This document shows positions 10,206 to 20,814 of a stretch of DNA of 64,000 bases, piece by piece; positions within the stretch are counted from its first letter, which is position 1; every line of letters starts with the position of its first letter. Both the position numbers and the translations under genes were made by a program. The stretch comes from Pseudoips prasinana (Eukaryota > Arthropoda > Insecta > Lepidoptera > Nolidae): NCBI GenBank assembly GCA_951640165.1, contig OX621259.1, positions 4,154,001 through 4,218,000 on the forward strand. The letters are read 5' to 3'. Below the pieces are notes generated by a model that did not search any database, was not told the DNA's origin, and was given only the letters and a program-made list of their open reading frames with translations.

Positions 10206-10564
10206 GGTGGTTTCGGTGATTATTTTTATCAATAAAGATTTACAGTACAGTGGCATCAGTAAACGTGATGGTTTAACAATACGTTTATGTTCTTACGACG
10301 TATGACTGCTAACAAAAGAATAATATTGAAGAGTCAATAAAGCACCGAATGTCACGGTAACTCAATAAATCTAACATTAGAAGAATGTCATTACAATCCC
10401 ATCATTCATTTACTCCTAACTCTTGTTTCCTCGACGCGTAAATAAATAATCGATCGTTTCCTAAAGTAATTTACTTACGCAATACGAATCGAATGAAATT
10501 CCTTATATCAAGCTGAAACAAAACAATGCTGTAACGTTTTACGATAACTCCTGATATTCTGCCG

Positions 10565-10803
10565 GAATAGCTGTGCCCCGCGGTTTTACCTGCGTTAAAC
10601 TTTATATATTATCACAGCTTCTTCCCCGTAGGTGATAGCGTCATAATATGTAGCCTATATGTTGATCCGACCTATTTATGCAAAAGTTGAAGTAAATCCA
10701 TGCAGTATTATGTTTGAATTTAACCTGGACATACATACAGACAAACAGAAAAACAAAATTGTACAATTTTGACTTTCCTACGATTTTATTATTTGTATAG
10801 ATG
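10565..10803 (+). mobile_element. LINE 3' tail (CTGTGCCCCGCGG family)
   Basis: Runs from AGCTGTGCCCCGCGGTTTTA through GTGATAGCGTCATAATATGT and TTGAATTTAACCTGGACATA to TTGACTTTCCTACGATTTTA and a terminal TATAGAT. An internal piece (the TTCGATATCG segment) is missing compared with other copies. Confidence 0.75.
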
Positions 10804-10860
10804 ATATTGCTTTCCTAAATATTTAAGACCCATAATATTGTATTAATAGCATTTACAATT

Positions 10861-11120
10861 GACGGGCGCGTTGGCGTGGTTGGTAGACGCTTGCTTTTCA
10901 CGCCGCTGGTCACGGGTTCGAATCACCCAGCATAGATATTGTGTGCTGAACATGACTGTTTGTCCTGAGTCTGGGTGAAATTATCAATATAAGTATGTAT
11001 TTACAAAAAAAGAAAATCAGTATATGTAGTTTATCTGTTATCTGGTTCCCATAGTACAAGCTCTGCTTAGTTTAGATGGCCGTGTATAAATAATATCCCA
11101 GGATATTATTATTATTATAT
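10861..11120 (+). mobile_element. SINE-1, complete tRNA-headed copy
   Basis: The head has an A-box-like GCGTGGTTGGTAGACGC and a B-box-like GGGTTCGAATCACCC. The body follows with CTGAGTCTGGGTG, ATCTGGTTCCCATAGTACAA, GATGGCCGTGTATAAATAA and CCCAGGATATTATTATTA. RNA polymerase III would start at the head. The nearest relative is at 17728-17995. Confidence 0.8.
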
Positions 11121-11154
11121 TACTACAACTGGACGTAAGGGAGTTTAGATATCG

Positions 11155-11462
11155 TATTTTTTATTAGAAATATCAAAAAGTGCGGACGAATCAAAGTAAT
11201 CCAAAGAATAGCCAAACTGATGAGGCAGTGCGCGGAGCACATAGCTCGTATAACCGACGTGATGGTCGTTAGGGTCGAAAGGTGCTCGTGTGGCGACCAC
11301 GAACTGGAAGAGGCAGTGTAGATAGTCCCCTGCAAGATGGACTGATGATCAGAGTCACTGGAAACCGCGGGATGTGGGTATTGCAAGATCCGCAGTTGTG
11401 GAGATGTTTGGGAGGCTTTTGTCCAGCTGTACATGTCTTTCGGCTGATATGATGATGATGAT
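11155..11462 (+). pseudogene. RTE-a 3' end, 5'-truncated and decayed
   Basis: Matches the last 300 bases of the full RTE-a element: an AAGAATAGCCAAACTGATG segment, GCGACCACGAACTGGAAGA, GCAAGATGGACTGATGATC, TTTGTCCAGCTG, ending CGGCTGATATGATGATGATG. Small indels break the ORF2 frame. Confidence 0.8.
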
Positions 11463-11979
11463 AAGGTAACAGCCTTGTGAACATTAGGGATTCATCACTA
11501 TTCGTATCTTCAAAGGCTAAAATGTCAGCTATAAATAAGTCTTAAAAGGTTTTGGCTCACATTTCTGTAACAGTTCCTTGTAAACCCGATTAATCTCCCC
11601 GCCTATCCCTCCCGTTATTATTAAGACATCAGTCGAGTTTTTATTAAAGTCGGCGTTGACCCAAATATTAAAATATGAATGTATTTTTAGGAGCAATCAA
11701 GTTCTGTTATCATAATATAATTTTAATATCGTACTAATATGATTTTTATTTTTCTTAGTCAATTTCGCAACAATTTGAGATAGATGGGGCACAGCGTTCA
11801 TTCGCTCTAAGAGCAGCACGACTGGGGAAGGACCTCCACCTTACAGAATACTTCTTAATAATAAAATGTAGCTCGATGTGCTGGCGTCTGTACAAAAACA
11901 CGTTGATTCGGGATCATAATAGTTTCCAAAAAAACGTAGTCAGTATTTTGTAAAGTATGCAATGAGCATTAAATATTTC

Positions 11980-12612
11980 ACCTTGACTGGCCTGTTGGTG
12001 ATTAGTGGCCCTGACTGCTCAGCCAGAGGTCGTGGATTCGATTCCCACCCGGGACAAATCTTTGTGTGATGAACACGATAATTTGTTCTGAGTCTGGGTG
12101 TAATTTATCTTTTTTTTTAATTTATTTATTTAATATGCAGGATAAGTGTTTAGTGCACATAGCATGTTTAAAACACAAAGGTTTGTACTTACTCCTACAG
12201 GTAATCTACGCCGATACAATTCTCAGATATCTACAGGAGTTTGGCATGTACATTTCACCGATTAGTCAGAATATTAAATTTGTTGTAAGAAGTAAGACTT
12301 GAGTCTTACTTTAATATTATGTATAGTAATTTTATCGCGCAGATTGGAGGGTAGCTCATTAATTAGTCGAGGAACTAAATAGCCAGATGTGCGTTCACCG
12401 TACGTATTGTTTGCCCGGACTGTGCGAAGCCGGTTTTGTGTGACGGCACGCGTGTATACAGGATGTTGAATTCTATATGTATATGTATGTATTTAGAAAT
12501 ATATAAGTATGTTTTTATTTAGAAATTTATATGTTGTCTGGTTGCCATAGTACAGGCTCTGCCTAGTATGGGATCAGATGACGGTGTGTTAGTTGTCCCA
12601 ATACAGTTATTT
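11980..12612 (+). mobile_element. SINE-1 split by a 360-bp insertion
   Basis: The first part (11980-12115) has the tRNA-like head (B box GGATTCGATTCCCACC) and CTGAGTCTGGGTGTAATTTA. The body resumes at 12476 with ATGTATTTAGAAATATATAAG, TGTCTGGTTGCCATAGTACA and GGGATCAGATGACGGTGTG. Between 12116 and 12475 sits unrelated sequence that starts with a T-run, compatible with a minus-oriented retroelement tail. Confidence 0.65.
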
Positions 12613-12886
12613 ATTTAATTTATACCTCCTTACGATTTTAATTCAAGTATTTCGATATATCTGTATGTATAGATACGACTTTATTTCTAGTATGACGGCC
12701 CAGTAGCGACGTTAATACAAGTGCGAAGGACCAGTCCAGACTGCGCGCAGGTATGTGATGGTTTATGTGTGAATAGTCGTAAGTGCGCCCGCAGCACAGA
12801 ATATGATGAAGATAAGACTGTATAATTATATGAGACGTCACTATCGCATTAGGTGATGAACCTGTAATGTTAGTTATATGGGAGAG

Positions 12887-12887
<1 letters not shown>

Positions 12888-12946
<59 letters not shown>
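12888..12946. repeat. (AT)n microsatellite
   Basis: An essentially pure alternating AT tract of nearly 60 bp, bounded by AAAT. Likely length-variable. Confidence 0.9.
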
Positions 12947-12951
<5 letters not shown>

Positions 12952-13560
12952 TGTTGGAAGAAGGTTATCCATGTGCTCAGGACAAGTATGATTATGTTTG
13001 CCTATCGTGGATGGATGGCAAAAATAAACTCACCAATAGATAAGAAATTTTACTTTTCATTGCCATCTAGCTGACTGAAGTTTTTCTTTTTAACCCACGA
13101 CAAACGTCAACTGGCAGCAAATGATGGCGACGGTGTTGCTACTCCGACACGGCCATTCTGATGATCTACACGTCCTCGTGTTGGTTATTTTACGATTTTG
13201 ATGTCTCATTGTAGTTCTGCCGTAAGACGAATTTAGATTTTGCTGCTATAATAAAATTCCCCAATTTTCATCACGATTGTTAAGCGTCCGTTTTTTGGGC
13301 GGACATCCCACTTCTGATTTCTAAAGCAAGTTATCCATGTGCTCAGGAAAAGTATGGTTATTTTATTATTCTCGAACATTCGTTTTAGTGTAAATTATTT
13401 ATGGAATTGCTAAAGCTATATAACTGAATTGTTTTTCGAACATTATGTACATACCTACATATATTGTTGTCGAATGAATAAATGAAATGAAATAAAATGT
13501 GTTTCTGTTCGTAGGTCAAAATATTAAGTCATAAGAAACTAATGTTTACTGTGTGTCTAG

Positions 13561-13666
13561 GTACCGGGCGGTGCGGGCACTGAAGCACGAGCGTCCCTTG
13601 TCATTTACCGAGTGCTCGCGCCCAGAGTAGTACTCAGGTTGCTGCCGTGTGAACAAACCGCTAACT
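13561..13666 (+). CDS. Candidate host-gene exon 1 of 4 seen
   Basis: The acceptor is TTACTGTGTGTCTAG and the donor is AACT|GTAAGT, a near-perfect consensus. One frame is open throughout (35 codons; VPGGAGTEARASLVIYR, then LRLLPCEQTAN) and leaves one base, so phase 1. That base plus the first two of the next exon make a cysteine codon (T+GT). A second frame reads more protein-like (FTECSRPE) but contains a TAG and would not match the next exon's phase. Function unknown. An RTE-b remnant starts 46 bp after the donor. Confidence 0.45.
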
Positions 13667-13711
13667 GTAAGTATGTTAATGGTGGTGGCTCTATATACTA
13701 AACTACTACAT

Positions 13712-13852
13712 AAATACATAGACTCACGCCTGTTGCCCAGAAGGGTAGGCAGAGACAATTGATTTCCATTTGTCACGATCCTTGTACACCTCTTTTACTC
13801 TTCATACATGCTCGCTGGTTTAGTGTGCTTCTGATGTGGCCTTTCTTGATAA
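13712..13852 (-). mobile_element. RTE-b 3' fragment
   Basis: The reverse complement matches RTE-b ORF2 C-terminus and tail at 4300-4470: CATGTATGAAGAGTAAAAGA, AAGGATCGTGACAAATGG, CTCTGCCTACCCTTCTGGGC, GGCGTGAGTCTATGTATTT. No target duplication found. Confidence 0.7.
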
Positions 13853-14599
13853 ATTATCCATATATAAATGGTTACATTAAATAGAATGTCGTAATATTTT
13901 ATTATTCTGCTTTCGAGATGATTGGACGGCGAATAAAATCAGTATATTAAGTCAGATTTTATGACGAAAGTACAATCCATATATAAATTCAATGGACGTC
14001 CAAATTACAACGGCGGACGACCTTAACATAACTGAACCACAAAAAAGTAAGTTTAAGGAGCATTCCCCTAGTTTTCTTTGTACTCACCGACCTCAGTTAT
14101 CAACTAATAAAGCCTTCATTGGAAATCAATACTCTAATCCAAGTTTATTGAGTTTACGATTTCCAGCGCGGTTAAGTCTGGTACTTTTGTTCTTACAGTG
14201 TAATATAGGACCACAGATTATGATTTGAATGTGTATATAAGCATAAAATTGAGGTGAGCCAACTACTAGTAGTAATTACTTGGCAATACCGATGATGGCG
14301 CCAACATTCTTTGTAAAAAGGTTTAGAAAAAGAAAGAAATGATTTAGTAATTTTTAATCTTCATCTATTTAAACGCCGATCTCAATCACGATGACCAGTG
14401 AATTTGGCGGTAGCCCCCCCTCTTCATCGAACGAAAATTGCCATGCAGCTCCAATGGATCTCATTGGAGAAGGGGATAGGTCGACAACGCGTACTTGATG
14501 CCATGTATGTTACTAGCGCCATGGGCAACGGTAAACGTCTACCATCATGTGGGCTGTACGATTATTTGTTAAAGAATTGTTGTTGTTCTTATGCTTCAG

Positions 14600-14758
14600 G
14601 TGATTGTAAGCTGGACATAAACCCAAGTAGCAAAAGTATGGGGACGGCGTTGTTACGACCAAGTGCTGCTCTCAACCTGGGCAGACGCATGTGCTGCCGA
14701 CTGCGCCTGACTAACGTGACGCCGATACCTACCACTGTGCATTTCGACACGGATACGG
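14600..14758 (+). CDS. Candidate host-gene exon 2 of 4 seen
   Basis: Acceptor TTGTTGTTCTTATGCTTCAG; donor ACGG|GTGAGT. Only one frame is open over the exon. It encodes DCKLDINPSSKSMGTALL and, later, RMCCRLRLTNVTPIPTTVHF and DTDT, with phase 1 at both ends. The residue mix (hydrophilic loop with paired cysteines, then beta-like strands) suggests a folded domain, but I do not recognise it. A fragment of an RTE tail (14767-14826, -) starts 8 bp past the donor. Confidence 0.6.
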
Positions 14759-14766
14759 GTGAGTCA

Positions 14767-14826
14767 TCATTATCAGCGTTATATTGTCCATTGCTGGACA
14801 TAAGCCTCCCCCAAAGGTTTCCACAA
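14767..14826 (-). mobile_element. RTE-type 3' end fragment
   Basis: TCATCATTATCAGCG followed by TGTCCATTGCTGGACATAAG and CCTCCCCCAAAGG is the reverse complement of the standard RTE 3' end (TTTGTCCAGCAGTGGACG...GATGATGATG). It begins inside the first ten bases of the host intron. Confidence 0.7.
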
Positions 14827-14934
14827 AAATAGTAGTAAATTTTAAATTTAAATTCAAAACTAATTAAGTTAAAAGATAAATCATGACATAATACGGTAGC
14901 GTTTAAGTATTCCTGCGAATCGTGGTTACTGCAA

Positions 14935-15130
14935 AATGTGCCTTATTCTTTGCCCAAAGAAAAGGCCAGCCTTCTGGTCACGGAAGCAGTCAAGCCCTTT
15001 GACATTTGGCGATAACAAGCGCGGACACTCAGACCCCACGCACCAAGTGTTTCGAACGGTCTGATATGTAATTTCCGGGCAAAAAGACCTACGGCTATCT
15101 CCGGTAAATACAGGTACCGGTTCAAAGGGG
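14935..15130 (-). pseudogene. LINE-C ORF2 C-terminal remnant
   Basis: The minus frame reads RPFETLGAWGLSVRACYRQM, then a damaged RRLAFSLGKE. This is the ETLGxWG...ISKRL...GQRISIAIQRGN module at the end of one class of insect LINE ORF2 proteins. A better-kept copy is at 51407-51649. Confidence 0.6.
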
Positions 15131-15229
15131 TTGATTGGGATTTTTTAAGAGCTCCTTTTGCAACGGATTTTACATGACCTATCAGTAGAATAATATGCTG
15201 AAATTATGTCGGACACCTGCAATAGGCTT

Positions 15230-15950
15230 GTTTTATCATTCTGTCTCCCGTTTTACTCTGGAGGGAAGTGGAATTTTTCATTTAATAATTCCTCCTTGTT
15301 TTATGATTCTGATTAAATTCGTTGCGGCATCCAAGACAGTTAAAACAGATTCCCAGACATGCTGGAGCCTCACTGCTCAGTGTCATTTCATTGTGTGCCA
15401 AGAGTGTAAGAGGGAGGGACTGGTCCTGAAGAACACCTGCAATAGGCCGCGTACCTATCATTAAAATCTGTAGATGCAATTGGTGGAATTATTAATTGAT
15501 TAGAGTTAAAGTAAAAATATATCAAACTAAAAAAACGTAATTTGTAGGATACGTCTTAAATACCACATACATTAATCTTAAACTCATTTGATATCCTTAA
15601 ACTATACCCTCGGTGCTTTTCAAGCTGGCCTTCTTATTCACAATTCTTTTGTTTCATGAGGCTCTAGCCTCGTTACATCATTCTGTCTCCCGTTTTGCTC
15701 TGAAGGGAAGTGGAACTACTTCTATCCAACTACTCCTTATTTCTTTCTGATTAAATTTGTTGCGGGATCCAAGATAGTCGGATCCTCGGGACATGCTTGG
15801 GCCTCACAGCTCAGTGTTATTTCATTGTGTGCCATTGTTGATCCTGGATTACAGGAGTTGCAGTGGTGGGTAAGAGGTAGGGACTTGTTCCATAAAATAT
15901 GTAATTAGCAACACCCGTTTCTGGACTGGTACTGAGAATATGAGATTGAG
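15230..15950. repeat. Two diverged direct copies of about 230 bp
   Basis: 15230-15440 and 15672-15900 share TCATTCTGTCTCCCGTTTT, GGGAAGTGGAA, TCTGATTAAATT, ACATGCT, GGCCTCACAGCTCAGTGT-like and CATTTCATTGTGTGCCA, in the same order. On the minus strand they adjoin the LINE-C C-terminus, so they are probably an upstream part of that LINE duplicated in tandem or by two insertions. Confidence 0.5.
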
Positions 15951-16514
15951 CTAGGGTGTCGTACATGTTGCACGACGCACCCCACACCTGGGGCTTACCT
16001 AGTCTCCAAGTAAACAAGAACTAGATGAAATCATCTAGTCTCATGCTTGACATCTGGAAAAGTAAAAAGAAAATATATATTACCTAAACATTTGTGGACA
16101 AAATTCCAACTTGCTTGTTCATTGCCCTTTAATTTTTCAACAATTTCATTACATGATTTTACTTTTACAGTAAATTGCACTATGCTACTTCCTCCTAAAG
16201 AGTGTAATTTCATGTTTGTATTCATGTTGAATGGAAATTCAACATTTACATTATTGTTTTCTTTGTTTGAAATCCTTCAGCAACTGGAACGAGCGCTTTC
16301 GCCAAAGTTACTTTTGTGGAATAAAAGTTTATTGCTGATGAAACGGTTTGATTATCTGTGTGTGTTCGCTGAGGGCAACCTCCGCTAAATGAGAATATTT
16401 GGGTAAGAATGCGGTTTACATACTTGGATTTTCTAAAACGGTTATTAGTTCCACGTTGTAAGCATATGAAGTAAGTTCCGCTTGCTTATGTTTCCTTTTC
16501 ATATTAGACCGGCA

Positions 16515-16615
16515 TTTTGGTCTAGTGGTTTGTGACCCTGACTGCTAACCCAGAGGGTAGCAGTCAGGGTCCCAAACCACTAGCTTTCTTACCCTACCCA
16601 AGAACAACTTTTTGT
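16515..16615. repeat. SINE head folded back on itself (26-bp hairpin)
   Basis: Left arm 16522-16547 and right arm 16558-16583 are inverted copies with one mismatch, separated by ten bases. The left arm is the start of a tRNA-derived SINE head (GGTCTAGTGG, CCTGACTGCTAA). Confidence 0.8.
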
Positions 16616-16734
16616 CATTGCAAAATGTCGCTTTTATTCCATTCCGCGGTGGTGTAAATTGAGCCTGAGGCACCTACGAGTAAATTACAAAAAAAAAATT
16701 GGATTATGTTTTTTTTTTTTTTTAATAATATCTG

Positions 16735-16977
16735 GGGATAATGTCACACAGATCATCCTAGCCCCAAACTAAGCAAAGCTTGTACTATGGGTACCAGGCG
16801 ACGATATACATACTTATATAGATAGATAAATACTTATATACATAGAAAACATCCATGACTCAGGAACAAATATTCGTGCTCATCACACAAATATTTGCAC
16901 TTACCGGGATTCGAACTCAGGACCACCAGCTTCGTAGGCAGGAGCACTACCAACTAGGCTATGGTGACCGTCAATTA
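16735..16977 (-). mobile_element. SINE-1, variant with GTCATGGATG body
   Basis: Minus orientation: head with A-box-like TAGCCTAGTTGGTAGTGCTC and B-box-like GAGTTCGAATCCCGG, then GTGATGAGCACGAATATTTG, CTGAGTCATGGATG, CGCCTGGTACCCATAGTACA and CTAGGATGATCTGTGTG. Sister copies at 36325-36575 (+) and 23426-23575 (+, headless). Confidence 0.85.
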
Positions 16978-17001
16978 ATTGTTCATCATTTGTTCTATGT
17001 A

Positions 17002-17136
17002 CGGACGCCAGCACATCAAGCTACCCCAATCTGTCAAATTTCCCCAATTGAAAGTGAACCTTATATTTTTGTGATAAAGTTGAAAATGTACGAAAGAAAT
17101 TTGACAGATTGGGGTAGCTGGATTTGTTGGCGTCTA
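17002..17136. mobile_element. Tc1/mariner-type MITE, about 135 bp, TA target
   Basis: Inverted arms of about 38 bp: GACGCCAGCACATCAAGCTA / GACGCCAACAAATCCAGCTA, then CCCCAATCTGTCAAATTT in both. TA lies at 17000-17001 and 17137-17138. A relative with a shortened right arm lies at 47394-47516, and a right-end piece at 11878-11905. Confidence 0.7.
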
Positions 17137-17457
17137 TATAAATTCTGATCTACCCGCATGCTTGCACGCCCGCGTGCCAATTGACTATTAACGGTTAAGT
17201 TGTTATAACTACCCCCCAAACGAAGAATAAATAGAAATAACATTCTGCTAATTAATAAGATATTATTTGATACAGATATTCTATCAAAGGCCTTTGAAAT
17301 GGTGCTGAATGTTATTCAAATTAAGTTAGACGTATTTCACGTAAATATGAATAATAGATATCTCTATATTAAATGCTTGATACTTGAATAGAATTAGTTT
17401 GTTACTAACTGATATTTATTTTATGCGTAACATAAGATTTTGATACAAAATAAATAT

Positions 17458-17700
17458 TTGTCTAAATATCTTGGGACTACTAACACACTGTCAGCTGATC
17501 ACAAAATAGGCATACTTTGAGTTTGGTTTGAGAATAGATGGGTTTGCCGGTATTAATATAGATTTGGCGGTATTCTACACAGGGGTCAAAAATACCACCA
17601 CCCATTTCCAAGCTCCGGGCTGATATTTAGAAACTTTTCTTTACAGAAAAATCCCAAAATCACTTTTTGGTGCGAACCGGGATTTGAACCCTTGGAAGAC
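17458..17700 (-). mobile_element. SINE fragments (SINE-1 tail, then SINE-2 head)
   Basis: 17458-17530 holds the reverse complement of the SINE-1 3' end (AAATATCTTGGGACTACTAA, GATCACAAAATAGGC). 17630-17700 holds the reverse complement of a SINE-2 head (AAAATCACTTTTTGGTGCGA, B-box-like GGGATTTGAACCC). Confidence 0.55.
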
Positions 17701-17727
17701 TTGAAAGGACTTCATTATCTACACCTG

Positions 17728-17995
17728 TTGACGTGGTTGGCAAATGCTTGCTTTTCAAGCCGCAGGTCGTGGGTTCGATTACCACCTAGGACAGATATTT
17801 GTGTGCATGAAAATGTCTGTTTGTACTGAGTCTGGGTGTGTTTATCTAAAGAATGCATTTACAAAAGAAAAGTAGAAAATGTATGTAGTATACCAGTTAT
17901 CTGGTTTCCATAGTACAAGCTCGGCTCTCTTTGGGATAATATGGCCGTGTGTAAATAATGTCCCGGGATATTATTACCAGCAAAGAGAACCCATG
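17728..17995 (+). mobile_element. SINE-1, complete tRNA-headed copy
   Basis: Head GACGTGGTTGGCAAATGC and B-box-like GGGTTCGATTACCACC, body CTGAGTCTGGGTGTG, TATCTGGTTTCCATAGTACA, TATGGCCGTGTGTAAATAA, CCCGGGATATTATTA. Most like the copy at 10861-11120. Confidence 0.8.
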
Positions 17996-18274
17996 TGTAG
18001 GATACTTTATATAGAGAGAATAGGTTCGATTTTACCTAGACCTTGTGTAAATAATATTCAGTTACTCTGCTTGAACTTGTGTTATTGTTGAGTATATTCC
18101 TTGAAAATATATGGCTTGCGAATATTGTAACAGGATCATGTAACCGAAAAAGCTACCAGTGTTTACTTTACGCGTACCTTTATTATGTTAAAAAGAAACA
18201 AAACATACCACAGACAATATTCCAGGTAAACTCGTGTGATGAAGTTGTTACTGTTTAATATTATTAATAAACTA

Positions 18275-18540
18275 GCTGTGCCCCGCAATTTTACTCGCGT
18301 TAAACTTAACACTTTGACAGCCGAAGATTTCACAATACAATAGGTTTGGGACGTACTCTGCACGTGATCGGCTGTGAAAGGGTTAATAAATTATAGCCTA
18401 TGTGTTCATCCAGGGTGTCAGCTAACTCCATACCAAATTTTATTGAAATCGCTCTAACCGTTTAGACGTGAAGAAGTAACAAACATACACACACACAGTC
18501 AGTCACTCACAAACTTTCGCCTTTATAATATTAGTGTGAT
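18275..18540 (+). mobile_element. LINE 3' tail (second CTGTGCCCCGC subfamily)
   Basis: Starts CTAGCTGTGCCCCGCAATTT, continues TCCAGGGTGTCAGCTAACTC, CATACCAAATTTTATTGAAA, ACGTGAAGAAGTAACAAACA, and ends TTTCGCCTTTATAATATTAG. Sister copies at 53135-53325 (+) and 36783-36978 (-). Interrupted by the MITE at 18310-18382. Confidence 0.75.
18310..18382. mobile_element. Tiny piggyBac-type MITE, 73 bp, TTAA target
   Basis: TTAA flanks both ends (18306-18309, 18383-18386). The termini are CACTTTGACAGCCGA and, reverse-complemented, CCCTTTCACAGCCGA, close to the CCCTTTGMCTGCC-like ends usual for piggyBac elements. Other copies of the host LINE tail lack this segment, which confirms that it is an insertion. 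Confidence 0.8.
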
Positions 18541-18621
18541 AATTAAGAATAATAAATAAATTCAGAGCTAACTATAATGATACATGAATATAATAATACT
18601 TAATTATTGTATTACTTTGTG

Positions 18622-18760
18622 GTGACAGCACTGCTGTGTGGTGTATCATCACCCCATCTTATCCCGTGGGGTTTGTAGAAATCATCCAAGGGAATACCTA
18701 CCACAGAACGTACAGCAGCGTTTTTCTGTGAACTTTGACCATCTTACTGCGATCTGTTAC
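18622..18760 (+). mobile_element. RTE-a leader fragment
   Basis: GCTGTGTGGTG, CATCACCCCATCTTATCCCG, TGGGGTTTGTAGAAATCATC, ACAGAACGTACAGCAGCG and TTACTGCGATC match the leader of the full RTE-a copy (37735-37890). Confidence 0.65.
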
Positions 18761-19119
18761 ATCCCTATTTCCGCTGTTTACTGCTGAGTTGCAATAATCG
18801 CCGATTGACGCAAATGCCAACCAGCAAATCAGCAGTAAATACTGTATATAAACTCGCGTTTTTACTATTTCCATCAGTGTATTATTCTCTGGTGAAATTG
18901 CTGCCCAGCTACGGAATGGTCATAGATCTGCCGGCTGGCTTTCAGCAAGGAAACTAGAAGTAATATATTCCGGGTCGTCACTCTGCCCTTCACTAGGGCT
19001 ATCGCGTAAAAGTCCAAATAACAAAGTTATTATTAGTGTTCCCTATTAGTTAAATACAGTGTAGTGTTATAAATAAAATAAAAGTAGTGCTAACACTTAT
19101 GTAGTTTTTTTTAAAACTA

Positions 19120-19250
19120 CCGAGTCGCACAAACTAACAGATCGACAACTCGTCTGCCAAGCGTGGTGACTATAGCATATTCTGGGGATATGTTCTTTCG
19201 GAAGGCTTTTGTCTAGTAGTGGACGTACTTTGACAAGATAATTATTGTAT
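19120..19250 (+). mobile_element. RTE-a leader-to-tail junction fragment
   Basis: TCGTCTGCCAAGCGTGGTGA and ATAGCATAT (leader) run straight into TTCTTTCGGAAGGCTTTTGT and CTAGTAGTGGACGTACTTTG (3' end), with the ORF missing. Similar in structure to 8815-8985. Confidence 0.5.
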
Positions 19251-19344
19251 TCAATTCTCTCTCCTTAATCTGTGATGTGTCCTACAGGTTCACACCTTAT
19301 TATGTCTACCAAATTTATGTATACATTGTGGAATGCAATAAAGA

Positions 19345-19495
19345 ATTGAAAATATTCCATTTGAAATTCATTTATTCCGTAAAAATGCTACAATTATGCG
19401 GAATCATAATATTTTTTTACCCTACCGTGCAATGCATGACGTAGCAGCTACTGAGAAACACAGGTAGAAAACACAGTAGGAATCGCTTTTTAATC
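19345..19495 (-). mobile_element. LINE-D 3' end
   Basis: The reverse complement carries AACACTGCC-like tail bases of LINE-D: GTGTTTCTCAGTAGCTGCTA, CGTCATGCATTGCACGGTAG, GGTAAAAAAATATTATGATT, ATTCCGCA and TTTACGGAATAAATGAATTT, as at 51195-51325. Confidence 0.75.
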
Positions 19496-19791
19496 AATTT
19501 TGCATAAGATTAATTAGGTACAAATATTTACATATGTGGTTTTATTTAGAATAACTCAATCACGCACAAAGCTATTATACTGCTTAGCGATTGCACGTCT
19601 AATTTAGCGCTAGGATTAGCCAATATAGATATCCTAAATCCATGCATGTCTTTGTTTATTCTATAAATATTGAATACGCAGCAAATCAATAAATCCGTGG
19701 ATTGGAAGCGGTTGGGTCACCATACTGCACCATTTAAAATACAACGCCAAACCAATTGTTAATTGTTACATATCTCGTTTTTTTGTTTCAG

Positions 19792-19868
19792 ATAACTCCG
19801 ATATTCTGAAAGCGATATTCATTCCTAAAGATATCAATATCGGCTCCTACGGGGAGGAGGAAATAAGA
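19792..19868 (+). CDS. Candidate host-gene exon 3 of 4 seen
   Basis: The acceptor is a strong pyrimidine tract ending TTTTTTTGTTTCAG; the donor is AAGA|GTAAGT. The first two bases (AT) complete a GAT codon with the G left by exon 2, and the frame then reads NSDILKAIFIPKDINIGSYG and EEEIR, ending in phase 0. The following intron runs about 23.5 kb to the next candidate exon. A SINE-2 fragment begins 30 bp after the donor. Protein family not recognised. Confidence 0.62.
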
Positions 19869-19897
19869 GTAAGTACCGTCGCTATAGTCGTATATTT

Positions 19898-20105
19898 CCT
19901 CGGAGAGCACGCCGTAAGCCGGCGGTCCTGTACCTGACCTCTTTCCGGTCATGTCGCTAGTCATCCCATCGGATCATGAGAGTGATGGAATAGAAAGTGC
20001 TCCTGTGTTTGCGCACACCCATATGCTCTACAATATGTCCTGCGCAATTGGCTAATCTCCATTGAGAATGGCCGCCGTGGCTGAGATTCAGCCGGAAAGA
20101 CATCA
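19898..20105 (+). mobile_element. SINE-2 3' part
   Basis: CTCGGAGAGCACGCCGTAAG, CCTGTACCTGACCTCTTTCC, GTCATCCCATCGGATCATGA, GAATAGAAAGTGCTCCTGTG and GGCCGCCGTGGCTGAGATTC match 32095-32290 and 52330-52520. Head missing. Confidence 0.8.
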
Positions 20106-20814
20106 TCATTATCATCATATTTCCTCTAACATACCTATGTAGTAGTAATTGATAATTAAGTAGGCTATTAAAGGTGTTCTTGTACATCTTCTTATGGTCA
20201 GTGAACCCTTTTGGTATTTAAACATTTCAATAACGCAGATTTTGATCGAGAATCTAAATTACCTAGCGTTACGAATTAACATGGAATCATAATCAAGGTA
20301 TATGTGCACGCTGTGTTAGCCTTTAAGTAAGTGTTACACTTGCCTTTGTTATTTAGACCTTGTAAATTGAAAATTTATTGTGTAAACATATGTTGGCTGA
20401 CCTAAACTAAATAAATAAAATAAAACATTATCAATCTGTATCGAATAATGTATGCCCTATATTATTATGGCTCCTAAATTGTTAGTAGTAAATGTTAGCG
20501 GGGTCGTGTTTTGGCGAAATGACTTGCCACGGAGTACATAGTTTATTACATATAATTCAAACAGCCAGATGAAAGTGAATGTTTCAACGTATAACTTATA
20601 CCATCCTAAACGCAAAATAAATAATACTATTATTATGTACATACATATCAGTATAGATTCGAATCATTCAACTAACGTGTTCAACTAAAGTTTTACAATA
20701 AATCAACATTGAAATCACCACCAACCTTATATCGTACATAGCTGAATATAAGCCTTCCTCAAAAGGTTTCTATAATGTTGCCAGTTGGAACAGTTTGCCG
20801 TAGTCACCGCGCTT

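Noticed and set aside
12888..12946. CRISPR-like or regulatory repeat
   Set aside because: Plain (AT)n microsatellite in a eukaryotic genome.
14398..14832. Whole 144-codon ORF as one single-exon gene
   Set aside because: Only 14600-14758 is bounded by splice consensus; the downstream part enters an RTE tail.
16890..16975. tRNA gene on the minus strand (A and B boxes)
   Set aside because: The boxes are good but the acceptor ends do not pair, and the same text heads a 240-bp repeat found again at 36325-36575; it is a SINE head.
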